Shown here one piece after another: positions 1 to 9,007 of a stretch of 64,000 bases of DNA. The notes beneath the pieces were generated by a model that worked only from the letters and a program-made list of their open reading frames with translations, was not told where the DNA came from and searched no databases. Position numbers and translations under genes: made by a program. The DNA is taken from assembly GCA_947481985.1 (NCBI GenBank), contig CANKIK010000005.1:1-64000 (forward strand), written 5' to 3'. Numbering within the stretch: the first letter of the stretch is position 1; every line of letters starts with the position of its first letter. This stretch comes from QWOP01 sp003669605 (lineage in GTDB: Bacteria; Planctomycetota; Planctomycetia; Pirellulales; UBA1268).

Positions 1-1
1 C

Positions 2-3000
2 TCCCGCGAACCCGGTCTCGATTTCCTCACCATGGATTACCTGGCTGAGGTCTCGATGTCGATCCTCGCGGTGCAGCGCGACCGCGATCCAAGACTGGGC
101 TATCCGCGTGACTTCGTCGCCGTGGTCCGGGAACTGGCCGATTACTGGGCGGCTGGTGGCCGTTGCCGGCTGATCGTCAACGCCGGCGGTATCAATCCCC
201 AGGCCTGTGCCGAGGCCTGCCGGCGGGCGATCGAGGAGCGGGGCTGCCGGGCGCTGACTATCGGCATCGTCTCTGGCGACGACGTCCTGCCGATGCTCCG
301 CCAGCATTCCGATGAGGAGCCTGCCGCGGAGGAGTATGGCAATCTCGACTCCCGCCAACCGCTGGCTGCCGTTCGCGATCGGCTGGTGACCGCGAATGCC
401 TATCTCGGCTGTGAAGGAATTGTGCGGGCCCTCGACGCCGGTGCCGAGATCGTGATCACCGGTCGCGTCGCCGATCCGTCGCTGGTCGTCGCGGCCTGTG
501 CCCATGCCTTCTCCTGGAAGGCGGACGATTGGCAGCGTCTCGCCGGGGCCACCGTGGCTGGGCACCTTTTGGAGTGCGGCACGCACGTCAGCGGTGGGAT
601 CTGCACCGACTGGCTGCAGGTGCCCGATCCGGTCCATATCGGTTTTCCGCTGGCCGAGGTGGACCATGACGGCGGCTGCGTGATCACCAAGCCGGCCGGC
701 AGCGGCGGGATGGTGACGGTAGAGACGGTGAAGGAGCAGCTCGTCTACGAGATCGGCGATCCGGCGTGCTACCTGAGCCCCGATGTCGGCGTCTCGTTCC
801 TGGAGTTGACCGTCGAGCAGATCGGACCAAACCGGGTCCGAGTACATGGCGCGCGGGGGTTTCCCCGTCCGCCAACGCTCAAGGTCAGTGCCACGCTCCG
901 AGACGGCTTCCGCGCTGCTGGGATGTTGTCGATCGTGGGGCCCGATGCGGGCTTGAAGGGACGACGGTGCGGCAGCATCGTCTTGGAGCGTTTGCGGGAG
1001 GCAGGGTGTTGTTTTCGGGATGCGATCGTGGAGTGTCTGGGAGATTCGGCGAGCGTCCCGGTGAGTCCTGCCGTTGAGGGGGGCGGCGGCCGAGAGGTCG
1101 TGCTGCGCATCGCTGTCGAAGCGGTCGAGCAGGCTGACGTGGAAGCGTTCAGCAGGGAAATGGTGTCGTTGGTGACTGCCGGCCCCCAGGGGACGACGGG
1201 CTACGCCGAGGGACGACCACGCGTGCATCCGATCTACCGGTACTGGCCCTGTCTGATCGGGCGGGAGCGGGTGACGGAGGTGGTTCGGACGCTGTCGACC
1301 GCTGACACGCTGGCTGCCCGCACCGAACCGGCGACGTGGCCGCCGGTCTGCCCGACAGCCAGAGCGCTGCGGCAGTCGGAGCGCTTTGCGGCGGTGGCGC
1401 CACGGCCCAGCGGCACGTTGGCCGATATTGCCTACGGCCGCAGCGGCGACAAGGGCACCGCTGCCAATATTGGCATCGTGGTCCGCGACCCCGCCCACTT
1501 CTCCTGGCTCGTCGGCTGGCTTACCGAAGAGCGGGTCTCGGCATTCTTTGCGCCCCTGGCACCGAGTGGCGTGGAGCGATTTCTCCTCGACAACCTGGGC
1601 GGGATGAATTTTCTTCTCCGCGGCGTGCTCCGCCGCGGAATCCGCAACGATTCCCAGGGCAAGGCATTGGCGCAGGCGCTGCTGGCAATCCGCCTGCCGG
1701 AAGATGCACCGCGTGCTGCTGGGCGGCGGCGGAACGCTCCGCGCGGGCCGCTGTTGGGATCCGACGGCGGGGAGGAGCGGCCCTGGACCGACGGCCTCTC
1801 CATCGGTCAAGTCCTTCGCGACACCGCCCGCCGGTTCCCCGACAGCGAGGCGGTCGTGTTCACCGCTTCAGACTGGCGGCGGACCTGGTCGGAACTCGAT
1901 GGCGAGGTGGATTTGGTCGCCCGCGCCCTGCTGGCGCTCGATTTCCGCCGCGGCGATCACTGCGGCGTGTGGGCAACCAACGTCCCACAGTGGCTTCTCC
2001 TCCAGTTGGCGACGGCCCGGATCGGCGTCGTTTTGGTGACGGTGAATCCGTCCTACCGGGCCAGCGAACTGGCGCATGTCCTCCGCCAGGCCGATCTCCG
2101 CGGCCTGGCCCTGATCGACAACTACAAGACGACCGACTACCACGCAGCCCTCCGCGACGTGGCTCCAGAGATCGCGGTCGGTACTCCGGGAGATCTCCGG
2201 GTCGATTCGTTCCCGAGCCTGCGGTGCGTTCTCTCGCTCCGCGGTACGACGCCGGCGGGGGCGATCGGCTGGGAGGAGTTTCTGACGCTGGCTGCTCGGA
2301 CTTTGGGGGCGGAACTGGCCCAGGCCGAAGCGGAAGTGTCGTGCGCGGATCCGATCAATATCCAGTTCACCTCTGGAACGACCGGCGTGCCGAAGGGGGC
2401 CACGCTTTCCCATCACAACATCCTCACCAACGCCTTCCATGCGGGGACGCGGCAGCGATTCTCCTCATCCGACCGGATCTGCATCCCGGTGCCGCTCTAC
2501 CACTGCTTTGGATGCGTCCTTGGGAGCCTGTGCGGCGTTGTCCACGGTGCCACGATGATTTTTCCGGGTGAGACCTTCCAGGCCGACGCCACCCTGGCGG
2601 CGATCGAGGCGGAACGCTGCACCGCGGTGTATGGCGTGCCGACGATGTTCATCGCCATGCTCGAGCATCCGGAGTATCCACAGCGCCATCTGGCTTGCCT
2701 GCGGACGGGGATCATGGCCGGCAGCCCCTGCCCGATCGAGTTGATGAAACAAGTGACAGGGGGGATGGGAGCGGAGGAGATGACGATCGGGTATGGCCAG
2801 ACCGAGGCTTCCCCCCTGATCACCCAGACACGTTTCGATGACCCCCTCGAAATCCGCGTCGGCACGGTGGGGAGGGCTCTGCCGGGGATTGAAGTCAAGG
2901 TCATCGATCCAGTCACCGGACGGACACTCCCCGATGGCGAGGCGGGGGAACTGTGCGCCCGCGGCCATGGAGTAATGCTCGGCTACTACCGGATGCCGGA

Positions 3001-3445
3001 GATGACCGCCCGGGCGATCGATGCCGAAGGCTGGCTGCACACTGGCGACCTCGGTCTTTGCGATGAGCAGAACTGCTTCCGGATCACCGGCCGGCTCAAG
3101 GAACTTGTCATCCGCGGCGGGGAGAACGTTTTTCCCCGCGAGATCGAAGAGGTCCTCCACCGGCACCCGGCCGTGCGGGACGTGCAGGTGATTGGCGTCC
3201 CGGACCGAAAATTCGGTGAACAGGTGATGGCCTGGGTCAGCCTCCGGGAGGGAGCATCAGCCGGCCCCGAAGAACTCGCCTCCTTCTGCCGGGAGAGGCT
3301 GGCCTATTTCAAGGTGCCGCACTACTGGAAATTTGTTGAGGCATTCCCGACCACGATCACGGGCAAGATCCAGAAGTTCCGGATGCGCGAGATCAGCATC
3401 CAGGAACTGGGACTGGAGTCCGTGGCGAATATCGAGACCGCCTGA
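2..3445 (+). CDS. AtuA-like (DUF1446) protein fused to an AMP-dependent acyl-CoA synthetase; 5' end outside the window
   Basis: The reading frame is open from the first full codon, and the first in-frame ATG at 32 falls inside a conserved AtuA segment (DYLAEVSMSILA), so the true start lies upstream of the window. Counting from that Met: AtuA-like domain to about residue 440, the small ferredoxin-fold domain that usually ends AtuA proteins at about 457-555 (GRSGDKGTAANIGIV), a short linker, then a complete acyl-CoA synthetase from about 586. The synthetase has the adenylate loop FTSGTTGVPKG (about 777), GYGQTEASP (about 919), GWLHTGDLG (about 1000) and a C-terminal TGKIQKFRMRE with the catalytic Lys. 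AtuA belongs to the acyclic terpene/citronellol degradation locus; its biochemical role is poorly defined. The synthetase half should activate a carboxylic acid to its CoA thioester. The fusion puts activation and the AtuA step in one chain. The substrate cannot be read from the sequence. Confidence 0.9.
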   Translation, partial: SREPGLDFLTMDYLAEVSMSILAVQRDRDPRLGYPRDFVAVVRELADYWAAGGRCRLIVNAGGINPQACAEACRRAIEERGCRALTIGIVSGDDVLPMLRQHSDEEPAAEEYGNLDSRQPLAAVRDRLVTANAYLGCEGIVRALDAGAEIVITGRVADPSLVVAACAHAFSWKADDWQRLAGATVAGHLLECGTHVSGGICTDWLQVPDPVHIGFPLAEVDHDGGCVITKPAGSGGMVTVETVKEQLVYEIGDPACYLSPDVGVSFLELTVEQIGPNRVRVHGARGFPRPPTLKVSATLRDGFRAAGMLSIVGPDAGLKGRRCGSIVLERLREAGCCFRDAIVECLGDSASVPVSPAVEGGGGREVVLRIAVEAVEQADVEAFSREMVSLVTAGPQGTTGYAEGRPRVHPIYRYWPCLIGRERVTEVVRTLSTADTLAARTEPATWPPVCPTARALRQSERFAAVAPRPSGTLADIAYGRSGDKGTAANIGIVVRDPAHFSWLVGWLTEERVSAFFAPLAPSGVERFLLDNLGGMNFLLRGVLRRGIRNDSQGKALAQALLAIRLPEDAPRAAGRRRNAPRGPLLGSDGGEERPWTDGLSIGQVLRDTARRFPDSEAVVFTASDWRRTWSELDGEVDLVARALLALDFRRGDHCGVWATNVPQWLLLQLATARIGVVLVTVNPSYRASELAHVLRQADLRGLALIDNYKTTDYHAALRDVAPEIAVGTPGDLRVDSFPSLRCVLSLRGTTPAGAIGWEEFLTLAARTLGAELAQAEAEVSCADPINIQFTSGTTGVPKGATLSHHNILTNAFHAGTRQRFSSSDRICIPVPLYHCFGCVLGSLCGVVHGATMIFPGETFQADATLAAIEAERCTAVYGVPTMFIAMLEHPEYPQRHLACLRTGIMAGSPCPIELMKQVTGGMGAEEMTIGYGQTEASPLITQTRFDDPLEIRVGTVGRALPGIEVKVIDPVTGRTLPDGEAGELCARGHGVMLGYYRMPEMTARAIDAEGWLHTGDLGLCDEQNCFRITGRLKELVIRGGENVFPREIEEVLHRHPAVRDVQVIGVPDRKFGEQVMAWVSLREGASAGPEELASFCRERLAYFKVPHYWKFVEAFPTTITGKIQKFRMREISIQELGLESVANIETA

Positions 3446-3466
3446 CAGACCTGCCGCCGCGCCTTC

Positions 3467-4228
3467 TCAGGGCTGCCAGCGCGGCGGCCGCTTCGCCAGG
3501 AATGCCGCCAGCCCCTCGGCGGCCTCATCGCTTTGCCGCGCCTGGCGATGATGCGATTCGCTCAGCAGCGGATCCGCGGCGTCGCTGTATGCGGTATTGA
3601 TTGAGACCTTGGTGCGGGCAATGGCCTCGGGGCCACCAGCCAGAACGGCGTCGGCCATCGCGAGTGCCTCATCGAGAAGCCGACCGGCCGGCACGACCCG
3701 CTGGAGAAGGCCGATCTCCCGGGCGCGGCGGGCATCGATCGGAGTGCCGAGGAGGAACAGTTCTGCCATCTCCCCTTTCCGGACCTTGGCACAGAGGACG
3801 TCGCCGACGAGCGCTGCCACGAGGCCGCGGCGGACTTCCGGAAAACCGATCTGGACGTCGTCGGCCCCCACCGCCAGGTCACAGGCGGCCATCAAGCCGG
3901 CCCCGCCGGCGTAGGCACCCCCTTGGACCGCCGCGATCGTCACCAAGCGGTGATCCTGGAGGGCCACCAGTGCCGCCTTGATCTGCCTTGCCGACTCCTC
4001 CAGCAGACTCCCATCGGCCGCCTCGGCCAGATCGAGTCCGGCGGAGAACACTGGCCCGGCTGCGGCCAGGATGACGACGCGGGTGGTGTCGTCGTCGGCG
4101 AGTTGGGAGAGGATGGCGGTGAGGCTCGTAAGAAGGGGGATCGAGAGGGCGTTGCGGCGCTCGGGGCGGTTGAGCGACACCAAGACGACACCGGGCTTCG
4201 CTGGGGTGACGAGGACGTGGTCCGGCAT
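3467..4228 (-). CDS. Enoyl-CoA hydratase/isomerase family protein (crotonase)
   Basis: A 253-residue single-domain crotonase. The oxyanion-hole segments are visible as FSAGLDLAEAADG and GGAYAGGAGLMAACDL, followed by GFPEVRRGL, which carries the second family glutamate. The position of the first catalytic glutamate of rat mitochondrial hydratase (GGGCELA) is Leu here (GGAGLMA), so plain hydration by the two-glutamate mechanism is uncertain; some bacterial crotonases of branched-chain and terpenoid catabolism share a GGAGL-type segment. It runs convergent to the AtuA-ligase fusion (21 bp between stops) and downstream of an acyl-CoA dehydrogenase on the same strand (30 bp gap), so it is probably co-transcribed with the latter. 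A hydratase acting after that dehydrogenase is the simplest reading. Confidence 0.87.
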   Translation of the reverse strand: MPDHVLVTPAKPGVVLVSLNRPERRNALSIPLLTSLTAILSQLADDDTTRVVILAAAGPVFSAGLDLAEAADGSLLEESARQIKAALVALQDHRLVTIAAVQGGAYAGGAGLMAACDLAVGADDVQIGFPEVRRGLVAALVGDVLCAKVRKGEMAELFLLGTPIDARRAREIGLLQRVVPAGRLLDEALAMADAVLAGGPEAIARTKVSINTAYSDAADPLLSESHHRQARQSDEAAEGLAAFLAKRPPRWQP

Positions 4229-4258
4229 CGGCGGGCTCCCGGAAGGAGGCGGGGGGAT

Positions 4259-6319
4259 TCAGATGAAGCGGTCGATCGACCGGGGATCGAGGGGGATCGG
4301 GCTGGCGTGGATATCGGCGACAAGGTCACGGTGGAGGACGTTGCCCGGCGTCATCACCGCCCGGCCGATGTCGGCGAAGCGGCGCTGGAGGTGGGGGGTG
4401 ACGGATCGGTGAGCAAGGAGAAGTTGAGCCTCGAGATCGAGGCTTTCCCCGACAAGCTGGTACTCCGGTTCGCTGCGGTCGGTGGCTATGGCGTAGACCA
4501 GCGAGGCCACCGAAGCGCACAGACAATCAAACACCCCTCCTTCGTCCCCAAGGAGAAAACTCTCGTCGATAAAGCTCTTCTGGTAGCGGGCGATAACCAG
4601 GAGGATCCTCCTCCCCAGGATTCGGTTGCGGCGGAAGGCGCGGCGGATCAGCCGCTGCCGCCACGGCAGCGGATTGCGGATCCCCTCCACCGAGCCGGGC
4701 CAGGGATGAAGCGAACCGAGGACATTGGCCGCGACATACCAAGCGAATCCGAGCTTGGGGGCCCATCCGAAATGGCCCTTGGCCTCCGCCAGGCCGATGG
4801 GCTCGAGGTACTTCGCCCGGATGCCGCGAGTCATGGCGTTGGGGGCACCAACGTCAGCGAGCACCGGGTTGGGGCCCTCGTAGACCGTGGCGATAGCGAA
4901 CTCGTGGATATTCTCGCCGATGTAGTTCTCGATCGCGTACGCGTCGGCGGGGAGGGGATGGCCATCGCGGGCGGCGAGGCGGCGCTCGTCGACGTGCACC
5001 GATCGCCCGCCTTGGATCTGGTAGGCGTGGATCGCCGTCTGGAGCAGCGCCCGGGTGGAATAGACCTTGGCAATCATTCCCATCGTCTCGTCGCGGATGC
5101 CGTTGGCTGCCAGACGGAAGCAGACATCGCCCAGACAGCGGGCGGCGAGGGCCTCGGCCGTCGCCCTCCCCACCCAGGTGCGGATCCGGGGTGCCTCACC
5201 GATCGGCTTGCCGAACGTGTGGCGGAAACCGATCCAGCCCCTCGGTCCGCCTGCTGCTGGCACTGTCTCAGCGGCCGCCTCCGGATCCTGGATCAGCTGT
5301 GCCAGCAAGCGGAAGATCTTCACGGCACTGTTGACGCAGATTCCGCCGCGTCCCTTGGCGAGCGAACTAAATGCCTGGGCGAGACCCTTGCCTGGCGGAC
5401 CGAGGAGGTTTCCGATGGGGACCGGGCAGTCGGTCATCCGGAAGCGGGCGTTCCAGAGGTAGTCGAAGGCGTTGAGCCGGTTGCGAACCATCCGGAAGCG
5501 GGCGTCATCGGCCTGGGGGACCTCGAAGACGAGCATTGCCGAATCGCGTCCCTGCGGCAGGTTCTCCCCCTCGAGCTTGAGGACGAGGATACAGATCCCG
5601 CCGTACACGACGTTCGTGATCGGCCATTTCACCCCCGAGACGAGCCACTGATCGCCGTCGCGCCGTGCTGAGAGCGAGAGCCGGCTCGGATCGGCGCCGA
5701 CGCCCGGTTCGGTGAGGGCGAACGAACCGAGCAATTCCCCGCGGGCCATCCGCGGGAGGAAGTGCCGCTTTTGCTGTTCGGTGCCGAAGTCGAGCAGCGG
5801 GGTGACGGGGCCGAGAAAATTGTGGACCTCGAACATCACGGCCAGATCGGGGTGGACGAGCGTCAGAGCCCGCAGCAACGGCCCGAGGTCACCGAGCCTC
5901 GCCCCGTGCCCGCCGTACGCCTCGGGAATCGCCAGCCCAAAGAACCCCAGCCGCGCGAGGCCTGCGATCGTGCCGGCGTGGAGGAGCATCAGCCTGTTGT
6001 CGAGGAGGGTGCCGGCGCGCTTCCGCTCGATGAGAAACTCAAGCACTGCGGCCATCGTCGCCGCCACGGTAGGAGAAGGGCTGAATCGACCGGCATCGAA
6101 CTCGGTCGCCCGGGCCTTGCCAAAGAGGCTCGTGAGCGTGGGTGGCTCGCCAGAGAACTGTCCCTCGGCGGATCGATCGGCGTCGTCGAGCGTGGCAAGC
6201 GCTGCGATTTCTTCGGCAGATCTGCCGGCCTGAGCGAGGATCAGCGAGATGGCGTCGGGAGTGGCGGGCCGGGCGGGCGCCGAACCGGTGGCGGTATCAG
6301 TGTCGGCGGCAGGGAGCAT
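4259..6319 (-). CDS. Acyl-CoA dehydrogenase, long form with C-terminal extension
   Basis: A 686-residue FAD-dependent acyl-CoA dehydrogenase. The N-terminal helical domain contains LGFFGLAIPEAYGGHGA. The middle beta domain has GSFALTEPGVGADPSRL and WLVSGVKWPITN. The C-terminal helical domain carries the likely catalytic base in TVYEGPNPVLADVG, matching the Glu of the YEG motif in medium-chain dehydrogenase. About 180 residues follow that motif, far more than in the usual 380-residue enzymes and reminiscent of very-long-chain or FadE-type members. It should form the 2,3-double bond of an acyl-CoA, ahead of the crotonase 30 bp downstream. The start at 6319 gives an Ala/Pro/Thr-rich N-terminus; a later start is possible. 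Confidence 0.9.
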   Translation of the reverse strand: MLPAADTDTATGSAPARPATPDAISLILAQAGRSAEEIAALATLDDADRSAEGQFSGEPPTLTSLFGKARATEFDAGRFSPSPTVAATMAAVLEFLIERKRAGTLLDNRLMLLHAGTIAGLARLGFFGLAIPEAYGGHGARLGDLGPLLRALTLVHPDLAVMFEVHNFLGPVTPLLDFGTEQQKRHFLPRMARGELLGSFALTEPGVGADPSRLSLSARRDGDQWLVSGVKWPITNVVYGGICILVLKLEGENLPQGRDSAMLVFEVPQADDARFRMVRNRLNAFDYLWNARFRMTDCPVPIGNLLGPPGKGLAQAFSSLAKGRGGICVNSAVKIFRLLAQLIQDPEAAAETVPAAGGPRGWIGFRHTFGKPIGEAPRIRTWVGRATAEALAARCLGDVCFRLAANGIRDETMGMIAKVYSTRALLQTAIHAYQIQGGRSVHVDERRLAARDGHPLPADAYAIENYIGENIHEFAIATVYEGPNPVLADVGAPNAMTRGIRAKYLEPIGLAEAKGHFGWAPKLGFAWYVAANVLGSLHPWPGSVEGIRNPLPWRQRLIRRAFRRNRILGRRILLVIARYQKSFIDESFLLGDEGGVFDCLCASVASLVYAIATDRSEPEYQLVGESLDLEAQLLLAHRSVTPHLQRRFADIGRAVMTPGNVLHRDLVADIHASPIPLDPRSIDRFI

Positions 6320-6593
6320 GAATCAGCCCACGGTGTGTGGATCGGGTGTGGTGACAGTGCGCGTGCGTAACCGCGCCTCAAAGCGGAGGCCTGCGGGAAC
6401 GGCCGGCAGGTTCCTCCGGGCTCCCAGCAGCGCTGGCCGCTTTGGGGCTTGCACCGCTTCAGGATAGACCGGGCGGGGGAGCGGCGGACAGTGGCCCAGG
6501 AGAATCGTTGGGGTGTCAGTGACCGATTGCCGGGGGCCTGCTATCGGCCGGCCGCCAGGGGCGGGTACGATTCGGTTGGAGCAATCATCTGCC

Positions 6594-8381
6594 ATGCCTT
6601 ACCGATCCTTCACCGACATTCTTGGCGAGACCAGCCTGGAGCGGAAATGCCGTTTCCTCTTCGGCCTCTGCTTGCTCGTGCTGATCACCGGCAGCTTCTG
6701 GTGGTATGGCAGCCTCACCGAGCAGTTGGTGTACGTCACCACCCGCAGCACCGGCCGGCACATCGTCGATGCCATCATGTTCCAGCACCACTGGAAGATG
6801 TTGGAGAAAGACCCGCAGACGCAGGGCTACATCGAGACCCTGAGCCGCACGCTGCAAAGCGAGCCCTACACCTGGAAGGTCCTCGATCCCCTCGCTCCGG
6901 ACCAACAGCGCAAGGACGCCGAATACTCGCTCCTCGACGTGGCGGTGCTCGACTACTTCCGCGATCATCCCCCGCGACCGACCGGGGGCAACGGCCGGTC
7001 GGCCACCGATTCCACTCCGGCTGATGAGTACCGCGAATTCCGCATCCCGGAGCGGAACAGCCACTACTACTATCAGACCGTCCGCGTTCGCCAGAGTTGT
7101 TTGAAGTGCCATGATTACCGCCGCACTGCCGCAGTCCCCACTCCCGAAGGGCCGCCGATTCCGCTTCAGATTCCGCTTCAGGAGAACGATCTGATGGCCG
7201 TGGTCCGCGTGGTGATGCCCGACGCGATCACCAAGAAAGCGCTCAACTGGAACCGGGCGATCCTCCTGGCCACCGCCATCATGACGGTCTTTCTGGCGAT
7301 GCTCGCGGCCTACCTGATCGTCCGCTATGTGATTGTCAAGCCGCTGGAGCACCTCCGCGATGTCAGTGACGAGGTCCGCCGCGGCAACGTCCAGGCCCGG
7401 GTCGAGATCAATACGGCCGATGAATTTGAGGAACTCGGGGTGGCGTTCAACCGCATGCTCCGCGGCTTGGTGGACACCCAGGAGGAGTTGCAGAAAGTCA
7501 ATCACAGTCTCGATGGCAAGGTTGACGAGTTGGCGCGGGCCAACCTCAATCTCTACGAGATGAACCGGTTGAAGAGCGATTTCCTGGCGACGATGAGCCA
7601 CGAACTGCGGACTCCGCTCAACAGCATCATCGGTTTCTCCGACGTCCTCGGATCGATCCAGTCGCTTGACGACAAGCAGCGTCGCTACGTGCAAAACATC
7701 CGCTCCTCCGGTCGGATGCTCCTGGAGATGATCAACGACATCCTCGACTTGGCCAAGATTGAGGCCGGGAAGATGGAGGTCCGTCCCGTGTCGTTCAATG
7801 TCGAGGCGGTGGTTTCGGCGCAATGCGACATGGTCCGCCCGCTGGCCGAGAAGAAAGACATCGACGTCTCCTACGACATCGGCCCGGGGCTCGAGGCGGT
7901 CGAGCAGGACCAAGCCAAGGTGCAGCAGATCCTCGCCAACCTCCTCTCCAATGCCATCAAATTCACCCCCGGCGGTGGCCGCGTCGATGTCCGTGCTCGT
8001 CTCGAAGACGCCCCCGACCGCGGTCGATCGGAGATCGTGATCGACGTCTCGGACACCGGAGTCGGCATCGCCGCCGATGAGCAGCAGGCAATTTTTGAGA
8101 AATTCCGCCAGGGACGCGTCTTCCAGCAGGGGGAGGATGCGATGACCCGGGAATTCTCCGGCACTGGCCTGGGGCTGTCGATTATCCGCGAACTGTGCCG
8201 ATTGCTGGGGGGAGAGGTGGCGCTCGAGAGCCAATTGGGAAGGGGGAGCCGGTTCACGATCCGGGTCCCTGCCCGGCTCTCCGACCTGCGGTCATCCACG
8301 ACGGCATCTGGGGGGGTGAGCGGAGGCAGCGGAAATAGCATTGTTTCGGGGCTGGTGGCAGGAGTGACCTCGACCGGCTGA
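6594..8381 (+). CDS. Membrane sensor histidine kinase with periplasmic c-type haem (DUF3365/Tll0287-like) domain
   Basis: A 595-residue sensor kinase. A first membrane segment (about 20-38, FLFGLCLLVLITGSFWWYG) is followed by an extracytoplasmic domain ending in a CLKCH haem-c attachment motif (about residues 169-173), characteristic of the DUF3365 haem sensors. A second membrane segment (AILLATAIMTVFLAMLAAYL) leads into a HAMP linker (VKPLEHLRDVSDEVRRGN), a HisKA helix with the phospho-acceptor His in MSHELRTPLNSIIGF, and an HATPase domain with N box LANLLSNAIKFTP, DTGVGI and GTGLGLSII. It probably senses redox state or a gas ligand at the haem and phosphorylates a response regulator; none is encoded next to it. 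The start is the ATG directly before a typical membrane N-terminus; an in-frame ATG at 6513 would add 27 unlikely residues. Confidence 0.9.
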   Translation: MPYRSFTDILGETSLERKCRFLFGLCLLVLITGSFWWYGSLTEQLVYVTTRSTGRHIVDAIMFQHHWKMLEKDPQTQGYIETLSRTLQSEPYTWKVLDPLAPDQQRKDAEYSLLDVAVLDYFRDHPPRPTGGNGRSATDSTPADEYREFRIPERNSHYYYQTVRVRQSCLKCHDYRRTAAVPTPEGPPIPLQIPLQENDLMAVVRVVMPDAITKKALNWNRAILLATAIMTVFLAMLAAYLIVRYVIVKPLEHLRDVSDEVRRGNVQARVEINTADEFEELGVAFNRMLRGLVDTQEELQKVNHSLDGKVDELARANLNLYEMNRLKSDFLATMSHELRTPLNSIIGFSDVLGSIQSLDDKQRRYVQNIRSSGRMLLEMINDILDLAKIEAGKMEVRPVSFNVEAVVSAQCDMVRPLAEKKDIDVSYDIGPGLEAVEQDQAKVQQILANLLSNAIKFTPGGGRVDVRARLEDAPDRGRSEIVIDVSDTGVGIAADEQQAIFEKFRQGRVFQQGEDAMTREFSGTGLGLSIIRELCRLLGGEVALESQLGRGSRFTIRVPARLSDLRSSTTASGGVSGGSGNSIVSGLVAGVTSTG

Positions 8382-8480
8382 CCTGGTCCGTGGGAAGACT
8401 GGTCTGTGGGCAGACAGCCACGGCGAATCGCCAGGCGATCGGGACGGGATCGACTTTTACTTGGGAGGAATTGAATCAGC

Positions 8481-8969
8481 ATGGCCAAGGTCACGGCGGC
8501 GGAAGTGGTGCTATTCACCGACGGAGCCTGCAGCGGCAACCCCGGGCCGGGAGGCTGGGCGTACATCCTCCGCCACCCTGGCAGCGGGAAGGAGTCGTGC
8601 GACTCCGGCAATGAACCCGACACCACCAACAATCGGATGGAACTGCAGGCTGCCGTCCGCGGTCTGGCGCAGCTCAAGCGACCCACCCGCGTGGAACTAG
8701 TGACCGACAGCGTCTACGTTGGTACGGGGATATCGCAGTGGCTGGCGAAATGGAAGCAGCAGGGTTGGAGAAGAAAGGATGGGGGGCGCCTGGTGCCGAT
8801 CAAAAACGAGGACCTGTGGCGGGAACTCGATCGGTTGACCGCCGAGCATCAGGTGATCTTTACGCATGTCGCCGGGCATGCTGGGCATGTGGAGAACGAA
8901 CGCTGCGACGAGATGGCGGTGGCCGCCTACCAGCCGCTGCTGGCCAAGAACCGGGGGCGACTGGGCTGA
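8481..8969 (+). CDS. rnhA: Ribonuclease HI
   Basis: A 162-residue RNase HI that cuts the RNA strand of RNA:DNA hybrids, for example Okazaki primers and R-loops. All four carboxylates are visible: Asp in LFTDGACSGNPGPGG, Glu in NNRMELQAA, Asp in VTDSVYV and Asp in NERCDEMA; the loop His is in THVAGHAGHVENE. The WLAKWKQQGWRRKDG segment is the basic handle helix of the E. coli type. GGGAGGAA lies about 11 bases before the ATG. recG starts 38 bp downstream on the same strand, and both act on RNA:DNA hybrids and stalled forks. Confidence 0.97.
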   Translation: MAKVTAAEVVLFTDGACSGNPGPGGWAYILRHPGSGKESCDSGNEPDTTNNRMELQAAVRGLAQLKRPTRVELVTDSVYVGTGISQWLAKWKQQGWRRKDGGRLVPIKNEDLWRELDRLTAEHQVIFTHVAGHAGHVENERCDEMAVAAYQPLLAKNRGRLG

Positions 8970-9007
8970 CGGTCTGTCTCCGGGAGATTTCCCGATAGAC
9001 TGCCGCC

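Noticed and set aside
3923..5671. 582-codon plus-strand frame opposite the acyl-CoA dehydrogenase
   Set aside because: Mirror of a real gene; product rich in Gly/Asp/Val without motifs, and no ribosome site.
6585..8234. 549-codon minus-strand frame opposite the sensor kinase
   Set aside because: Shadow of a gene with a clear HisKA/HATPase; no domain in the opposite translation.
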